64,000 nt of DNA. Source: Dermanyssus gallinae. Lineage: Eukaryota > Arthropoda > Arachnida > Mesostigmata > Dermanyssidae. The notes beneath the pieces were generated by a model that saw only the letters and a program-made list of their open reading frames with translations, made no database searches and was not told where the DNA came from. Below, one piece after another: positions 25,885 through 37,468 of the stretch. Where the stretch lies: contig QVRM01003999.1 in assembly GCA_003439945.1 (NCBI GenBank), forward strand, positions 333,792 through 397,791. The letters are read 5' to 3'. Every line of letters begins with the position of its first letter. Position 1 is the stretch's first letter. The translations under genes were made by a program, and so were the position numbers.

Positions 25885-26106
25885 GCCGTAAAATGAGCCC
25901 ACACGCCGTTATTTTGCTCAATTCACTCGTTATGACATGCACCTTGCTAGTGGCTGTATCATTTTTTCGCGGTGTAGCTGTGCCAAATGTGGAGATCTCG
26001 TGTTTCAGAGTAACCCAAAACCCCAAATATCGATGGAAGTCTCCGCTGTTTCTTTATGAGCATGTATCACTGTAGCCTTTACAAGGCTAGTGATAATAAA
26101 AGTGTG
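25885..26106 (-). repeat. Tc1-like right terminal inverted repeat
   Basis: The reverse complement starts CACACTTTTATTATCAC and contains the same internal landmarks as the left repeat: AACAGCGGAGACTT, CACGAGATCT, ATGATACAGCCACTAGCAAG. Confidence 0.85.
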
Positions 26107-26530
26107 TAATGGGGAAAAAGTGGGTGGCTGTTTTTTTTTTTCGCGGACTATATATATATATATATGATGAATATAATCAACGACAATAACACGTGCCGCA
26201 TATAATTATTTTAACGTGTAAAGAAAAATGTAGTCCAACCGCCTGTCAGCTTCGTCATCAATTTGCACGCCTAGCGGGTTGGATGAAAAGGTTCGAGCTA
26301 GACCATAGGAAAGTAACAGATACGCAGATACGAACGAAACAGAGACCCAGATCATTAGATGCGCGCACCTTTAGAAGACTCAGCCAATCGTCAGCAACAA
26401 CCCTGTCTAATGATTATCTGTTTTGCAGGATGGCAGCGTGTCGGCCCGTACGAGTCGGATCGTGAATTAGCTTCCCTCTATGGCAGGGATGCTTGGTTTG
26501 TCTTCAGTATGGTCAAGAATACCAAAAACT

Positions 26531-26567
26531 TTTTTGGGCTGACTTTTAGCCAGAATTTAACGTCCGC

Positions 26568-26570
<3 letters not shown>
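26531..26570 (-). repeat. Fragment shared with the 46.6-kb SINE body
   Basis: Reads TTTTGGGCTGACTTTTAGCC then AGAATTTAACGTCC. It aligns to 46648-46683 with about 27 of 35 bases identical. It ends exactly where an (AT)n tract begins. No tRNA-like head is present beside it, so it is a truncated copy or a shared LINE/SINE tail. Confidence 0.5.

Positions 26571-26618
<48 letters not shown>
26571..26618. repeat. (AT)n microsatellite, ~48 bp
   Basis: Pure AT dinucleotides. It sits exactly between the SINE-like fragment and the start of the LINE relic. Confidence 0.97.
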
Positions 26619-26620
<2 letters not shown>

Positions 26621-26624
<4 letters not shown>

Positions 26625-28080
26625 AGCAATTTTATCAGTTAATTCGGTTGACTCATTAAACACTTTAAAATTAGTTGCATGTATATACGAGTACATTTCT
26701 GCTCCGGTCTTTCCCTACCTACGACGTATTCTAGCTTCGTACCTAAAAGACCAAGCATTTACATACGAAGGCGTGGACTACGCAGTTACAGCCGGGGTTC
26801 CCCAAGGATCTGTGCTGGGACCAATCCTTTGAAATGTCGCCTACGATGAAGCACTTAGACTTCCGTGTCCCCACGGACTTTTTCCATTGCCTACGCAGAC
26901 GATCTGACACTGATCGTTACCGCCCGTGAGGAGGTCGGCTGAAAGGAAAAAGTGCTGCCGTCTGCTGAAAGAAACAGCCAACATATACTTGTGGATATCC
27001 GACAACACCTCCCACGCTGGGTCTCAAACTGGCTTTACATTAAACAGAAGGAATTATTTGAATCCGCCTGAAACGTCCTCCACAGAATTTTAATTTACAC
27101 CTGGATGGAACCCAGTAAAACCTACGCCCATGGTCAAATAAATGGACGAGATCCTGGATAAGGCTTTCACATGAACTCCATATGTACGCTGTGCAGCAAA
27201 AAAAATGGCCAAAGCCTCAGCTAAGCTACGGACCACAGAACTCTCCCACGGACAAGCGGAGCAACCTCTCGGCACCGTCTCTTGACATCAGTGATAGACA
27301 CCATCATGTTGTACGCCGCACCCTTATGGGAACGCACGACTACCAGAGCTACAACACAACGCCTCCTCAACAAAACCCAAACGCCTATGGCGCTCCACAT
27401 CGTATGAGCAAGTCGCACGGCTTCCACAGCAGCCATAAAGGTCCTTCAGGCAAATTCCCTGGGTCTAAGAAATAAAAACTGGCATCAAGAAACCCCTTGA
27501 TGGCCATCAAGGGGTTTCTTGATGCACTGGACGGAGGGAAACAGCAGAACAGACGCCTTAAGCAAATGAAGCCAACAATAGAAGCAATCCAGCCGAGCCA
27601 TCCTGATTACTGGTCAAAATCAATACTTCCTGATTTAAAAATATGGTACAGCCTCAAGCGCGGCTCACTTACCTATCTACTCGCGCAACTGCGAACAGGC
27701 TATGGTGGCTGTGTTCATCAATACATTCAATACCTACCTTGGTAAAGCTGACTCCGCGTATGCCGCAAGTGCAACTTAGGAGAGACTGACGATTTAAGGC
27801 ACTGCTATAAACGCTGCATTTTTTGGACTCTGAGCAGGAGCTACTGTCCCGAAATCCACAACTGGGAAACCCCCTGACATGTCAAGCCATTATAGAGGCG
27901 CTTCTCAAGGAACATGAATCCAGGATTATGGTAAGAAGATTCGCAGAATCTGTCTCCGAGGTAAAAATAACCGCTACACAAAGTCGAGCAACGTAAATGG
28001 CAAGAAGAGTGGCCAGGGGAAGTAATCTCGAGAAGACAGTATTGCGGCCAACCAAGGGTCAAAGAGGACGACTGGATTTT
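26621..28080 (+). pseudogene. Jockey/R1-type LINE reverse transcriptase and C-terminus (relic)
   Basis: Enzyme that would copy element RNA into DNA at a nicked target. Blocks in order: ISAPVFPYLRRILASYL (about 26692), TAGVPQGSVLGPIL (about 26788), a TGA where W is expected, and YADD at 26892-26903. The thumb follows with SVIDTIMLYAAPLWERT (about 27288-27340), then HPDYWSKSILPDLKIWYSLK with RTGYGG (about 27600-27715). The C-terminus has a Cys/His motif, CRKCNLGETDDLRHC (from 27761). Multiple stops and shifts make it a pseudogene. The endonuclease N-terminus is absent; the relic starts at an (AT)n tract. A 44-bp palindrome lies within it at 27482-27525. It is the same clade as the 12.3-kb fragment. 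Confidence 0.85.
27482..27525. repeat. 44-bp perfect palindrome
   Basis: Two 22-bp arms with no spacer meet at TGG|CCA (27503/27504); the left arm starts GCATCAAGAAACCCC. It lies inside the LINE relic between the thumb and Cys/His region, where no palindrome is expected from coding sequence. It probably arose by fold-back copying or template switching. Confidence 0.95.
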
Positions 28081-28159
28081 AGTAGGTATGTGAGTTCTAC
28101 ACTACCGTGGCTTTTACAGCGACGCCCGGTGCGCATTACGCATTTTACCAATTAACCAC

Positions 28160-28162
<3 letters not shown>

Positions 28163-28201
<39 letters not shown>
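28163..28201. repeat. (AT)n microsatellite
   Basis: Pure AT dinucleotides, about 39 bp. Confidence 0.97.
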
Positions 28202-28203
<2 letters not shown>

Positions 28204-28442
28204 CCAATGCAGGTAGATGTTGATTCTTGGCCTGTGGTCAAACACTGTGTTCGACTCAATGAACGTCAACCAGTAACCTGGTGGCCTGTATGCCTTGCAT
28301 TCAATCTAAGAATATTGAGCTGATTCTTATAACTTTCATCTAAAATCAAGGTGAGTTAGGGCCGCTGTGAACCGCAGGCGATCCGCAGTGATCGGCGTGT
28401 CACAATGCGAATGTTTGCAATCATAATGGGGGGGCTAGCATT

Positions 28443-28981
28443 GGAACAATGTGGAAAACTGTGCACAACAGGTTAGTTTGCCGGAAGGTGTGTGCGCAGT
28501 GGGTACCGAACAACAGTTGGGCAGCCAACGTGACGCTCACCGTCTTTTCCGACGTCCGAAGTCCTATACGCATCGAATTTCGCCAGAACAAATGAATCAA
28601 TAACAGTGGCATGTACTGTGAGACACCCTAGGCAACCTCATCAAGAGTAAACGGCCTGGGCTGCTACCGGAGGGAGTGGTTCTGTTTCACGATGACGCGC
28701 GTCCACATGTCTCCAGGGTCACATAAAGTATAATGGCCAAGTTCTAGTTGGACCAAATTGAGCATCTACCCTACAGCCCGGACATGTCACCCTGCGACTT
28801 CCATCCGTTTTGACCGCTAAAAAACCTCTTAAGGAGGGGCTCTTCAACTCGGAGTATGAGCCGGGTGACACAGTGAAGGACCGACTGGTGTCACAGCCGC
28901 AGGAATTCTGAAAACAGGAAATCCTCCAGCCCACAAAATAGTGTGATAGTCGTGCTCAGACATCTGGTGATTAGTTTAAAA
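28443..28981 (+). pseudogene. mariner-type transposase, internally deleted
   Basis: Second mariner-type relic. GTMWKTVHNRLVCRKVCAQW then VPN is the segment that precedes the first catalytic aspartate, but the first-aspartate region is deleted. The frame resumes in the second half: KSKRPGLLPEGVVLFHDDAR, with the second catalytic D at codon 28691, and LPYSPDMSPCDFH with the third D at codon 28796. The two lie exactly 35 codons apart, so 34 residues between them, in one frame despite two in-frame stops. The C-terminal DRLVSQPQEF and TSGD segments reach about 28974. No terminal repeats were found. It differs from the 4.6-kb mariner at most alignable positions, so it is another subfamily. Confidence 0.85.
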
Positions 28982-29774
28982 CAAAGACTTCAACTATAAC
29001 CACAGTATCGTTTCGAACCTTTTCATTTGAACACGTTTCTATAAATACAATCAATAAATGTGCACACATAAAAGTCGAATTTTACATCTTGTATGTGCGT
29101 GTTTTACAAGGTTGTAATGAGGAGACTCATATATCGCGCTAAGAAATTTCAGTCTTGTGTAAACATTATGTAGTTGTCTATGTACGCTAATCCATCGCTG
29201 CAATTACACATCGATTCCGAGTTTTACTCATTTGACTCTATCCGCGAGTTTTTTTTGCGAGTTTGACTTATTTCTAGGCCAATGTTGTCATTGCTTATCG
29301 TTCTGTTCGCTATATATGTATATATATATATATACATTTTTGTCGTTTGCTTTTAACTTGTAGCACCAGCATACGGCACCAAGACGGAGACCTTCTTGTT
29401 CTAGAGGTCTTTTCATGGAAGGTTTCGGAAATCTATGATTCAAGATTCAAGATTCAAATCGTGGTTTATTAAAGGAACTGCATTATACAATGCTTTAGTT
29501 CTCATTTAAAAAAATATAAAATTGAATAATAATAATTATTATGAGGCACACATGCGTCACTAACAGCCTGTGTGACTAGTGTGAGGCTATCAAACCCACT
29601 ACCTCGGATTCCATCCCGCCCCCCGCCCTCGGGCTCGGTATTACTTTGGCCGTGCTTCAAAGCCTTACTTCAAAGCCGTGGGAGGTTACCTAGAGGCTGT
29701 CAATCAATACATTTTTGTAGAAGGTGAGAATAAATACAAAACTGCAGTACGGAATGACCAATTTGTATCAGCCA

Positions 29775-29851
29775 AAGTTGGTGACGTGAGTTGAAACCGG
29801 GTGATATATATATATATATATATACCACCCGGTTTCAACTCACGTCACCAA

Positions 29852-29854
<3 letters not shown>
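29775..29854. repeat. Long AT-cored palindrome (29-bp perfect arms)
   Basis: Left arm 29775-29803 (starts AAGTTGGTGACGTGAG) and right arm 29826-29854 are exact reverse complements. The 22-bp core is almost all (AT)n, itself self-complementary. A further (AT)n tract of about 41 bp follows directly at 29855-29895. No open frame or transposase accompanies it. Confidence 0.95.
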
Positions 29855-29897
<43 letters not shown>

Positions 29898-30158
29898 TAT
29901 GTATTTACAAGTCTGTGTACATATTACCGCTTTCTTGTATATCAGCTTCTTCAGGCGGCTTTTATGCCTTGCTGGGCGGAAGTCGAATATGTGGCAAACG
30001 CTGTTGTGCCTGGCCGTCCGGCAGCCTTTTCTAGCCCCGTTGCTCAAGGCCGTATCGATTTTGCAGCACTCTCCACCGTACAGTATCGTTGTAGTAGCTC
30101 CAACCCCTACACTTCTCCCCCCCCCCCCCCCCGCCGCTTCCCGCTCCCCCGACTTTCC

Positions 30159-30210
30159 AGCCCGCCCAGTTTTCCCAGCCCGCCCAGTTTTCCCTAGCCC
30201 GTCCAGTTCC
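30159..30210. repeat. 18-bp tandem repeat
   Basis: Three copies of AGCCCGCCCAGTTTTCCC-like units, following a C16 run. Confidence 0.8.
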
Positions 30211-31859
30211 TTCCCCAATCGAGCCACCGCCTAGCTAAGCAAGCATCACGTCGATTTTGTAGGCCTGACGCTCCCGCCACCCCTCCCCCCCTCTTTCTCT
30301 AGCTCTGTTAGCGACAGACAGTTGCCGGTCGGTGACGTCCAGCCTCTTCTAACGTCGCCGTCTGGATCCATAGAAACATAAAGTGTGGGATATGTTCTCT
30401 GTTGCCCCTCTGGCCAGACTTGGGGTCCATCCATGACATGCATGCATGGATAGCTGCTGCTGCTTCAGTACCAACAGCGGCAGCACCAGCAGAATCGGGC
30501 AAACGATTCGCAAACAATTGCAAATGGGCCCTTTCAGCGTTCGGCCGACGTCTTGCGACGAACAGCGTCAAGCCCGAATATGCGAAGGAAAAGAAGGAAA
30601 GCAACGAGTCAACCATGAAAGAAGAATACGCGAGAAGCGCAGAAAAGACTTCGCCGCCAGCAACAGCATCAGTTGCACAGGCCGAAACAGTTGCATCGCC
30701 AAGCGTATCGCTAAACGAAGCCAGGCTTGCCAACGACGCTCAATGATATTTGCCTTCTTGTGAGGTCCTGCTTGTTGCTAGCCTCCTTGATGCCGCCTAG
30801 TGGTCGATGTACGTGATGACTGAACTTTGCTATAGTCTGTCACCGTGTTAGGGTGCAATCAGACTAGCAAATTATGTACGGTACTACTGCTACGCTATGG
30901 TAAATATATATATATATATACATTTTTGTCATGTAAAGCTATAACGTAATGCGCCTCTTGGTCTAGTTCCTGGTAGCAGCTGCACGTAGAGCTCGCAGCG
31001 TGTTTGCTTGTCTGCGCTGTAGGTATTTAATCGCTTAAGTGTGGGTTATAAAACAGCAGCGATTTAAATCAAGCAATAAACGGTCGTCGGCTCTGCGCGT
31101 TATTTGGACTGCGGCTACATTCTCTATGCTCTGTGTAGGTCTCAATTGTTGCTCACACCACGCAGGGCCGGTTATGTCACAAACAAAGGCAGCTTGACTG
31201 CTGCAAACGACGTAAATACTCCACTTTGGGAAAAGTAACACCACTCGCATTTGAAACAGATGGCAACGCAGATAAGACAACGCTTTAAGCGGATTTATTG
31301 CGACGCCTTTTTGCAAGCAAGCGGAAACGTTTGCTGTATTTTCCTACAACACGTTTTCCCTGACGTAGGACGTGGGAATGGCCTTGCTCCCCTGGTCTCT
31401 AGGGACTACTCCTTGGAAGAGGATTGCCCGCCTGATACAATGAACAATGTGTTAACCGGTGTTTATGACTCGGATATTTGAATTACTATATGATGAACTG
31501 AAAAGCTTCCTTCAGCTTGCTTTTAAGCGTAATGCAAAACGACCAACCCCATAACGGGCTTAGTTGGTCAAAGTTTGCGCCCGCAGCATTCTACTATCGA
31601 GAAGAGGAGATTAAACACAGATTTTATTTGCAGTGATTTCAATGAGGGCTAGCTTTTCGTAATCTGAAGTACTATATTTTTTGTTGGTTTAGTAAGTCTC
31701 TGAAATGCAACGACTTAACGCGAAAACCGCACAATTATATATTCGGAAAGAGAGAATACTTTTGATACACTTCAATTTAAAAAATAAAAATAAATTGGGC
31801 TGATATTATTCATAATAACTTGGCTACACATATGTACAAATAATCATTTATATGTAATA

Positions 31860-32866
31860 TTGATGGAGTCTGTGAGCATCCGCCATTCCCCCAGACCACG
31901 GGGTACCCCCAGGAGGACAACCTGAGTCCCCTGCTCTTTGTTGTTCTCCTAAGCGACCTGCCCGCCCTTGTCAAGGAGCTGTATCCCATGGTGGGCATTC
32001 TTCTATATGCGGACGACATCGTCATGTTTAGTCGCATCAGGCGGGACTTCCAGGCTTCCATCAAGGTGCTGGAGAAGTACTGTGACAACAACGGCATGTG
32101 TGTGAACGCGTCGAAGACCAAGGCTGTCAAGTTCAGGGCAGGAGGCGCCCTCGCCTCTCACGATCGTCTTCGACTACGCAACTCGCCCATTGAGTATGTG
32201 AGCAACTTCTGCTACCTGGGGGTGGTCTTCTCCAGCAGGGGTGTGTGCTTTAGCAAGCATATCACCGAGCGCGTGTCAAAGAGCGTCGTGGCCATGGCGA
32301 CGATCGGCGAGCCACAGAAGCTCTCACTGTCGACCGCCCTTCAACTCTTCCACCTCAAGGTATCTTCGGTTGCCTCCTACGGAATCGATGTCATCTGGGA
32401 GCACCTGTCGGCACATCAGCTGGACCAACTGGACAAGGTCAAAGCAACGTTCTTGAAGAGAGTCTTGGGCTTACCGCGGAACGCCCAGAACCGACTGGTG
32501 TACGCGTTGGCCGGGACAGGACCATACCTAGAGGACCTCGTGCCACGCTTCCAGCTCCGGCCCACACCTGCTCTTCAATCGTTCAGGACTACCTTCGCAG
32601 AGAAGATGCGCGACATCCCCACGGATTTCTACCGAACTCGAGCCATGACATCCTCTGCTTGGAAGGAACCCCTGCAGGACCTCCGACATGTCATCACTCG
32701 ATACGCTGTGCATGGCCTCCATCACCAGCTTTGTTCCCGAAGAGACTTTCATGAGCCGCAAGCAACCTGTATATGTAGACATTGCCTTCAGCATTGCCCC
32801 CGATATCATTTCGAGGGGTGCCAGAGCTTCGATAGCCTACGACGGTTGGCAAGGGAAAGTAACTAA
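31860..32866 (+). pseudogene. Non-LTR reverse transcriptase, 5'-truncated, mostly open frame
   Basis: The best preserved reverse transcriptase in the window. TGYPQEDNLSPLLFVVLLSD (about 31890) corresponds to the GxPQGDxLSPLLF motif, with G changed to E. The catalytic box ILLYADDIVMF has YADD at 32006-32017. Next come NASKTKAVKFR and FCYLGVVFSS, then the thumb (SVASYGIDVIWEHL, LPRNAQNRLVYALAG). The frame is open for 293 codons from 31988 to the stop at 32864. The terminal Cys-rich CICRHCLQHCPRYHF looks like a non-LTR C-terminal Cys/His motif. AATAAA lies at 32925, 59 nt past the stop, fitting an element 3' end. The fingers and any endonuclease are missing. Related to the 22.7-kb relic. Confidence 0.88.
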
Positions 32867-33655
32867 TTAACCATTGTTTTTAAATCATATGACGTGTAAT
32901 ATACCTTTTTGGTCAATAAATGAGAAGATTTATATATAAATGCATATTATAAACTGATTAGTAGTGCCCTAAAGTCAACGTCATAGTTTTCTAAACACTC
33001 TCAAAAATATTCAGCCTCCAAGAAAAACGAGATTTGCTGAATACCATTCTGTGCGCGAGACGCAAAAGCATATATTCCTTCGCCTCAATCTTTGTGTGAT
33101 CCAACGTGCATCTGCAATGACCTCGCCCGGTTTCAGAGACTCATCATGAGCAACAACTTTGCTGGCCCGCCAACACGCATATATGAAAATTTTTAAATTC
33201 GCTGTTTACTTAGGTATGCGTAGCCTACCTTTTTAGTTAGTACTCCAGCTTTGTTTCATTATCGTATAACAACTACTTTTTATCACCCAACTGTGACACC
33301 CCAACGAAAAAAAAAATGCAGTGGGACTGCTAAAACAGTGACGAGCAAGCCCACATACGCACCTTTTTGACGTCTTTATCAATGCACGCAGCCAATTCTT
33401 CTCAATTATCTTTCAAAGCGCGTGGAATCTGTCCATTGAGTGCAAATGCGCTCTTGCGGCGTGATCGAGCAAGTTTTTCAAGCAACGTTTTCGGATTTGA
33501 ATTTCAAGAGTATCATTTTTTTTTACAAGAGAAATTAATGTCGAATGCGTGCAAAATGTATTCTAATCCAACAAACCACAGCCCTTTTTGAGGGCTCACA
33601 TTGGTGCCGCCAACACCGCAACGCCATAGTTTAAAAAAGGAAAAACATATTTGCC

Positions 33656-33658
<3 letters not shown>

Positions 33659-33695
<37 letters not shown>
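33659..33695. repeat. (AT)n microsatellite
   Basis: Pure AT dinucleotides, about 37 bp. Confidence 0.96.
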
Positions 33696-33697
<2 letters not shown>

Positions 33698-34629
33698 CTA
33701 CAAGTTAAGCCACTTGTCGCAAATATCCGCAAATAGGGTTAGGAAAGTTGGGTTTTGGCGGCCATTAGCCAATGCGACCAATTCAACCTCGCCTTCTCTT
33801 TTTTTTTCTACATGGATGACTAACAGGACAATGCGATACGCCAGCCCACTCAGCGGACTCAGCATTGATCGTCCGTAGCGCAGACTTGCTAATGTGGCCT
33901 TCTCTACTACCCACTAGAAGCCCCAGCAGTGTGCCCTTCCGTTTACGCTAAAGGCGGTCGGTATGCGATTACTTAGGTAACACTTTTGCGAGACCGATTC
34001 GGGGGAGAGATGGCCCTTCCTGACCTTGTGCATGATATTAACGTAGCAGCGCCTGCTTGCTATAACGCTCGACGACCAGTCGAACGGCTGAGGGAACGCA
34101 CACTTTGGCTGCACTTCATCGAGCGCCATTAACTCATTCGCCGCGAGTCATTTTCTCCGGAAGCCGTTTTCACAGCCGGCTGGCTCGGAATTTCAAGACA
34201 ACCTCACCTGTATCCGGCTTCGGAAAGTAACACAGGCATGCGCGCTCTTCTGGGCCGTTTACTTGTGCTAGCTTAATGCGCTCGCAACACCACGACCGGC
34301 CGTAGTCTCTGAGAACTTCATATGAGAGAGACGGCGAAATTATGCTGGTTCGTGTGGCTGAAGGGTTTGCTTTTGCCCATGATCGACTCGATCTTTCGTG
34401 CCCCGAATAGCAGCACGACAGCAGGGACTGCATTAGCAGATATCTTCAGTAGCAGCAACATCAATGTTGCCATCCATCCATTCATCCATACATACCTCAG
34501 AGGCTGGTGGACAACCTGCTCGTACGTGTTTCGGCCACGAATGGTCAACGACACCTCACGGATAGACGCTTGGTCCGATAATGACGATGCTGGCCATGTT
34601 TTGTCATGTTCATGGCAGACACACATGCG

Positions 34630-34707
<78 letters not shown>

Positions 34708-34728
34708 ATGATGATGATGATGATTATT
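34630..34728. repeat. Composite trinucleotide array (ATA)n(TTA)n(GAT)n
   Basis: About 44 bp of AAT repeats turn into about 30 bp of TTA repeats and then GAT repeats. The AAT and TTA halves are complementary and could fold into a hairpin. Confidence 0.95.
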
Positions 34729-35083
34729 GACATACATATATTCAACAACAGCATTGCGATCGGTTTTAGGCCTACAGAGGAGCCATATAGATGCTGTCGT
34801 ATTATTTTTGAAAGAAAAACTCTACTCGCTGTGTTTGATTAACGTTATTCTGGTAGCGCGCAGCGACGACTGTCTCAGAAGCAATTACGTCGAAAAAGTT
34901 CTCTCGTCGTCATGTGCTCCATTCATCACTTATGTATCTAGTCTTCAGCTTTATCAGGCGAATAGTAAAAAAATATATAGTTCAACAGGCTGGTTTGCCA
35001 TAGAATCACGTTGCTAGAGTTGCCCACGTTCAAAGAAAAACAGCTATTACTGCTTATAATTAACGACATTTAGCAGCAGCAGC

Positions 35084-35117
<34 letters not shown>

Positions 35118-37424
35118 ACACTAACAACCACAATACTATTAAGGACAACAACAATACTGGCAATAACAACAACGCCAAAAAAAACGTATCAACGTCAACG
35201 AAGCATAACAATCGCGATAACACCAACAACAATGGCGTTGTTGGAGCAGCGTACAGATGAAGTTGCTTCATTGGACGAAGCGAGCAGAGTTTTAGCACGT
35301 GCGTTAATTAATTGTTGGTGAACTAATTGGCCCGTCGGCCAGTCTGCCAGCCTGCCAGCCGGCCGAAGGTCGAGAACGAAGACAACAACGACAATGACGA
35401 AACCAACGATCACATTCGATCGATGATTGATTGACTGATTGATTGATCGCCACGAGGAGCAGAGCCGTGCGGCGAGCGGCCTTACCAATAGGCACGCTGC
35501 AACAGAGCCGAAAGTATCTGGCCGCCTTGGCTGGAAGGTACGGTGCTCAGTACATAGTACACGCATTCACTCACTCATTTCCTATCGGGCGAAGTCACGC
35601 CACTGCCAGTAGAGATTCCAGCAGCTGCAACAGCTGTAGCGGCAACAGCTGTAATATTAACAGGAGACTTGGCGCGGCTCTCCAAATCGCTATCTCTCTC
35701 TCTCTCTCTCTGGCTGTACTCTGTAACAGACACATCGCTTCCTACTGAGAGTTTTCCTGTCCAAGTCGCCATCTCATATATAAAATGACGACTCTCTCAT
35801 TCCATCTCCTGCTGCTGCTGGGACCTCATTAAAGTCTTAGCTACAAGCACTATCTCAAGGCGAAGGTCTCGGTGTATACATATAGTCCGCAATGTACGCG
35901 CTGTTCCTAAGGCGCAGCCTTAGAGTAAAGGGAGTTTGAATGAATGATTGAAATACGTAGCTTTATTCATGAGTACTTGCAAATACACTCGAAAGCAGAC
36001 AGCCTCTGTACTGCATGGAGAAAGGGTTATGGTCCTATTACGGAACGATATCAGACCCTTGCCTTATCTCTTGAGGCGAGATGTTCTCAACGGGCATTAT
36101 GTTAACAGGCAGCATCGGCATCGACGTCCCACGCTACCCGTTCTGGGAGTGCGTGTGCTAAGACGCGCCTTTTTTTACCATCGAAAAACGCGTAGTTGTA
36201 GAATATGGCGACTTTTCAAGGTAACGCACGAACAAGCACTTCCAAAGAGAGCGAAACGTGGTCGCTTGGCGTGACAACAACGAACAATCGAGCGCGTGTA
36301 GGTTGCCATTGAGCTGAGGATCGTTGTGAGTTCTTCATGAAGTTTGCTTTGTTGTTGAATCTGGTTGGGCACCCTGTGCCCCCCCCCCTGCTACACTCAT
36401 CTTAAGCAAAAAAGTAAAAATAAACGCATATCATTTCAGTATGAAAACGAGGTCCAGTGAGGCTACAAAAAGAAGAGGCCAAATGATCTTCTGTCCGCCG
36501 GCCTGCCAACACGACTGCGGCAAAGTAGGTTCGATTATGACTCCCCGAGAACTTCCTCTCGATGAACGTCGATGAAATATTGGCCACGTCCTGTGGCCTG
36601 TCCAAGGGGAGTCGCATAGCGGTTGCTGGTGACTAGTCTCAACCTCAAACCGCAGGTTTGAGAAAACTTTTCAAAGTAGAATAAGCAGTAGTCAAAGTCG
36701 TAGTCGAACCACGTGTCTGTATGATTTATTGGTCGCCAACGACCACGTCGGTAGTTTCCTTCTCTCCTACCGCTTTCTCTCTCACTGTTATTCTTTTTTC
36801 CGACCTCTTTGGCCTGATCTGTCTGTGCAAATCGATCGATTGATAGATCTTCTGATTCTTGCCGCTCAAGACCAGACGGCCTACAGCGAAACGATATTGG
36901 ACCAAAAACTACAATAACAAAACCACCAACGACAGCAACAACAACAACAGCAACAACAACAAGCGAAACACCTAACCAAAATGTCTGTTGTTCGCGTAGC
37001 AATTTCTGCACGAATCGCGTCTGCCGTAGATCGCCACCGCCACCTGTGTTCCGCAGTGTAGTAGAGTTTGTCGATAAATTTCGGGTCACTCTGTCTCTCA
37101 TTACGTACGTGTATATATTACGTATATATTACGTATATATAGTAGTATATATCTAAGAGTGACGCAGGTGCGTGGGAAAACGTCCCTAGCGTGTACTATT
37201 TCTCACGCTCAGCACTAGAATCAAAAACACATTAACTCGCCGGCGACTATGACGACCCCCGACTGATATTGCAAGTGGCCGTCGAGTCGACATCCATATC
37301 CTCCGATACCCCTAAGTCGACATCCGGTCGGCCTAGAGAAAGCCATGGTGGACACCTCTCTTAGCACGATTCGATGAACCCCTATAATCGACCGATGCTA
37401 CAGCAATAGCACGAACTAATAAAA

Positions 37425-37428
<4 letters not shown>

Positions 37429-37463
<35 letters not shown>
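37429..37463. repeat. (AT)n microsatellite
   Basis: Pure AT dinucleotides, about 35 bp. Confidence 0.96.

Positions 37464-37468
<5 letters not shown>

Larger units (their letters stand above)
25015..26106 (+). mobile_element. Tc1-like transposon with long terminal inverted repeats
   Basis: The element is 1,092 bp. Its ends are inverted repeats of about 214 and 222 bp (25015-25228 and 25885-26106), each flanked by TA (25013-25014 and 26107-26108), the Tc1/mariner target site. Over a central stretch of 95 aligned bases I counted 83 matches. Between the repeats is a degraded Tc1-family transposase. Many Tc1 elements have terminal repeats under 100 bp; about 220 bp is the size of the IR/DR subgroup. 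The element is internally deleted and inactive but its ends are largely preserved. Confidence 0.88.
28982..31855. other. Non-coding stretch with palindromes, poly(C) and a possible LINE 3' end
   Basis: No confident gene. On the minus strand, 29425-29465 reads AATAAACCACG followed by tandem GAATCTT repeats, the kind of 3' tail found on CR1-like LINEs; no coding part was found next to it. (AT)n tracts lie at 29309-29335 and 30903-30921. A C16 run is near 30117-30132 and an 18-bp tandem at 30159-30210. A GC-richer block at 30.4-30.75 kb is open on both strands, with frames of 114-141 codons but no domain. Confidence 0.5.

Noticed and set aside
30308..30763. Frames of 105-141 codons open on both strands
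   Set aside because: Openness on both strands is explained by GC-rich composition; no domain.
33367..33591. FKARGICPLSANALLRR resembling a pogo/Tigger C-terminus
   Set aside because: Single short similarity without catalytic blocks or terminal repeats.
36535..37101. 188-codon minus frame with a valine-rich hydrophobic segment
   Set aside because: The hydrophobic segment is coded by a CAA-type repeat and the rest has no recognisable motif.
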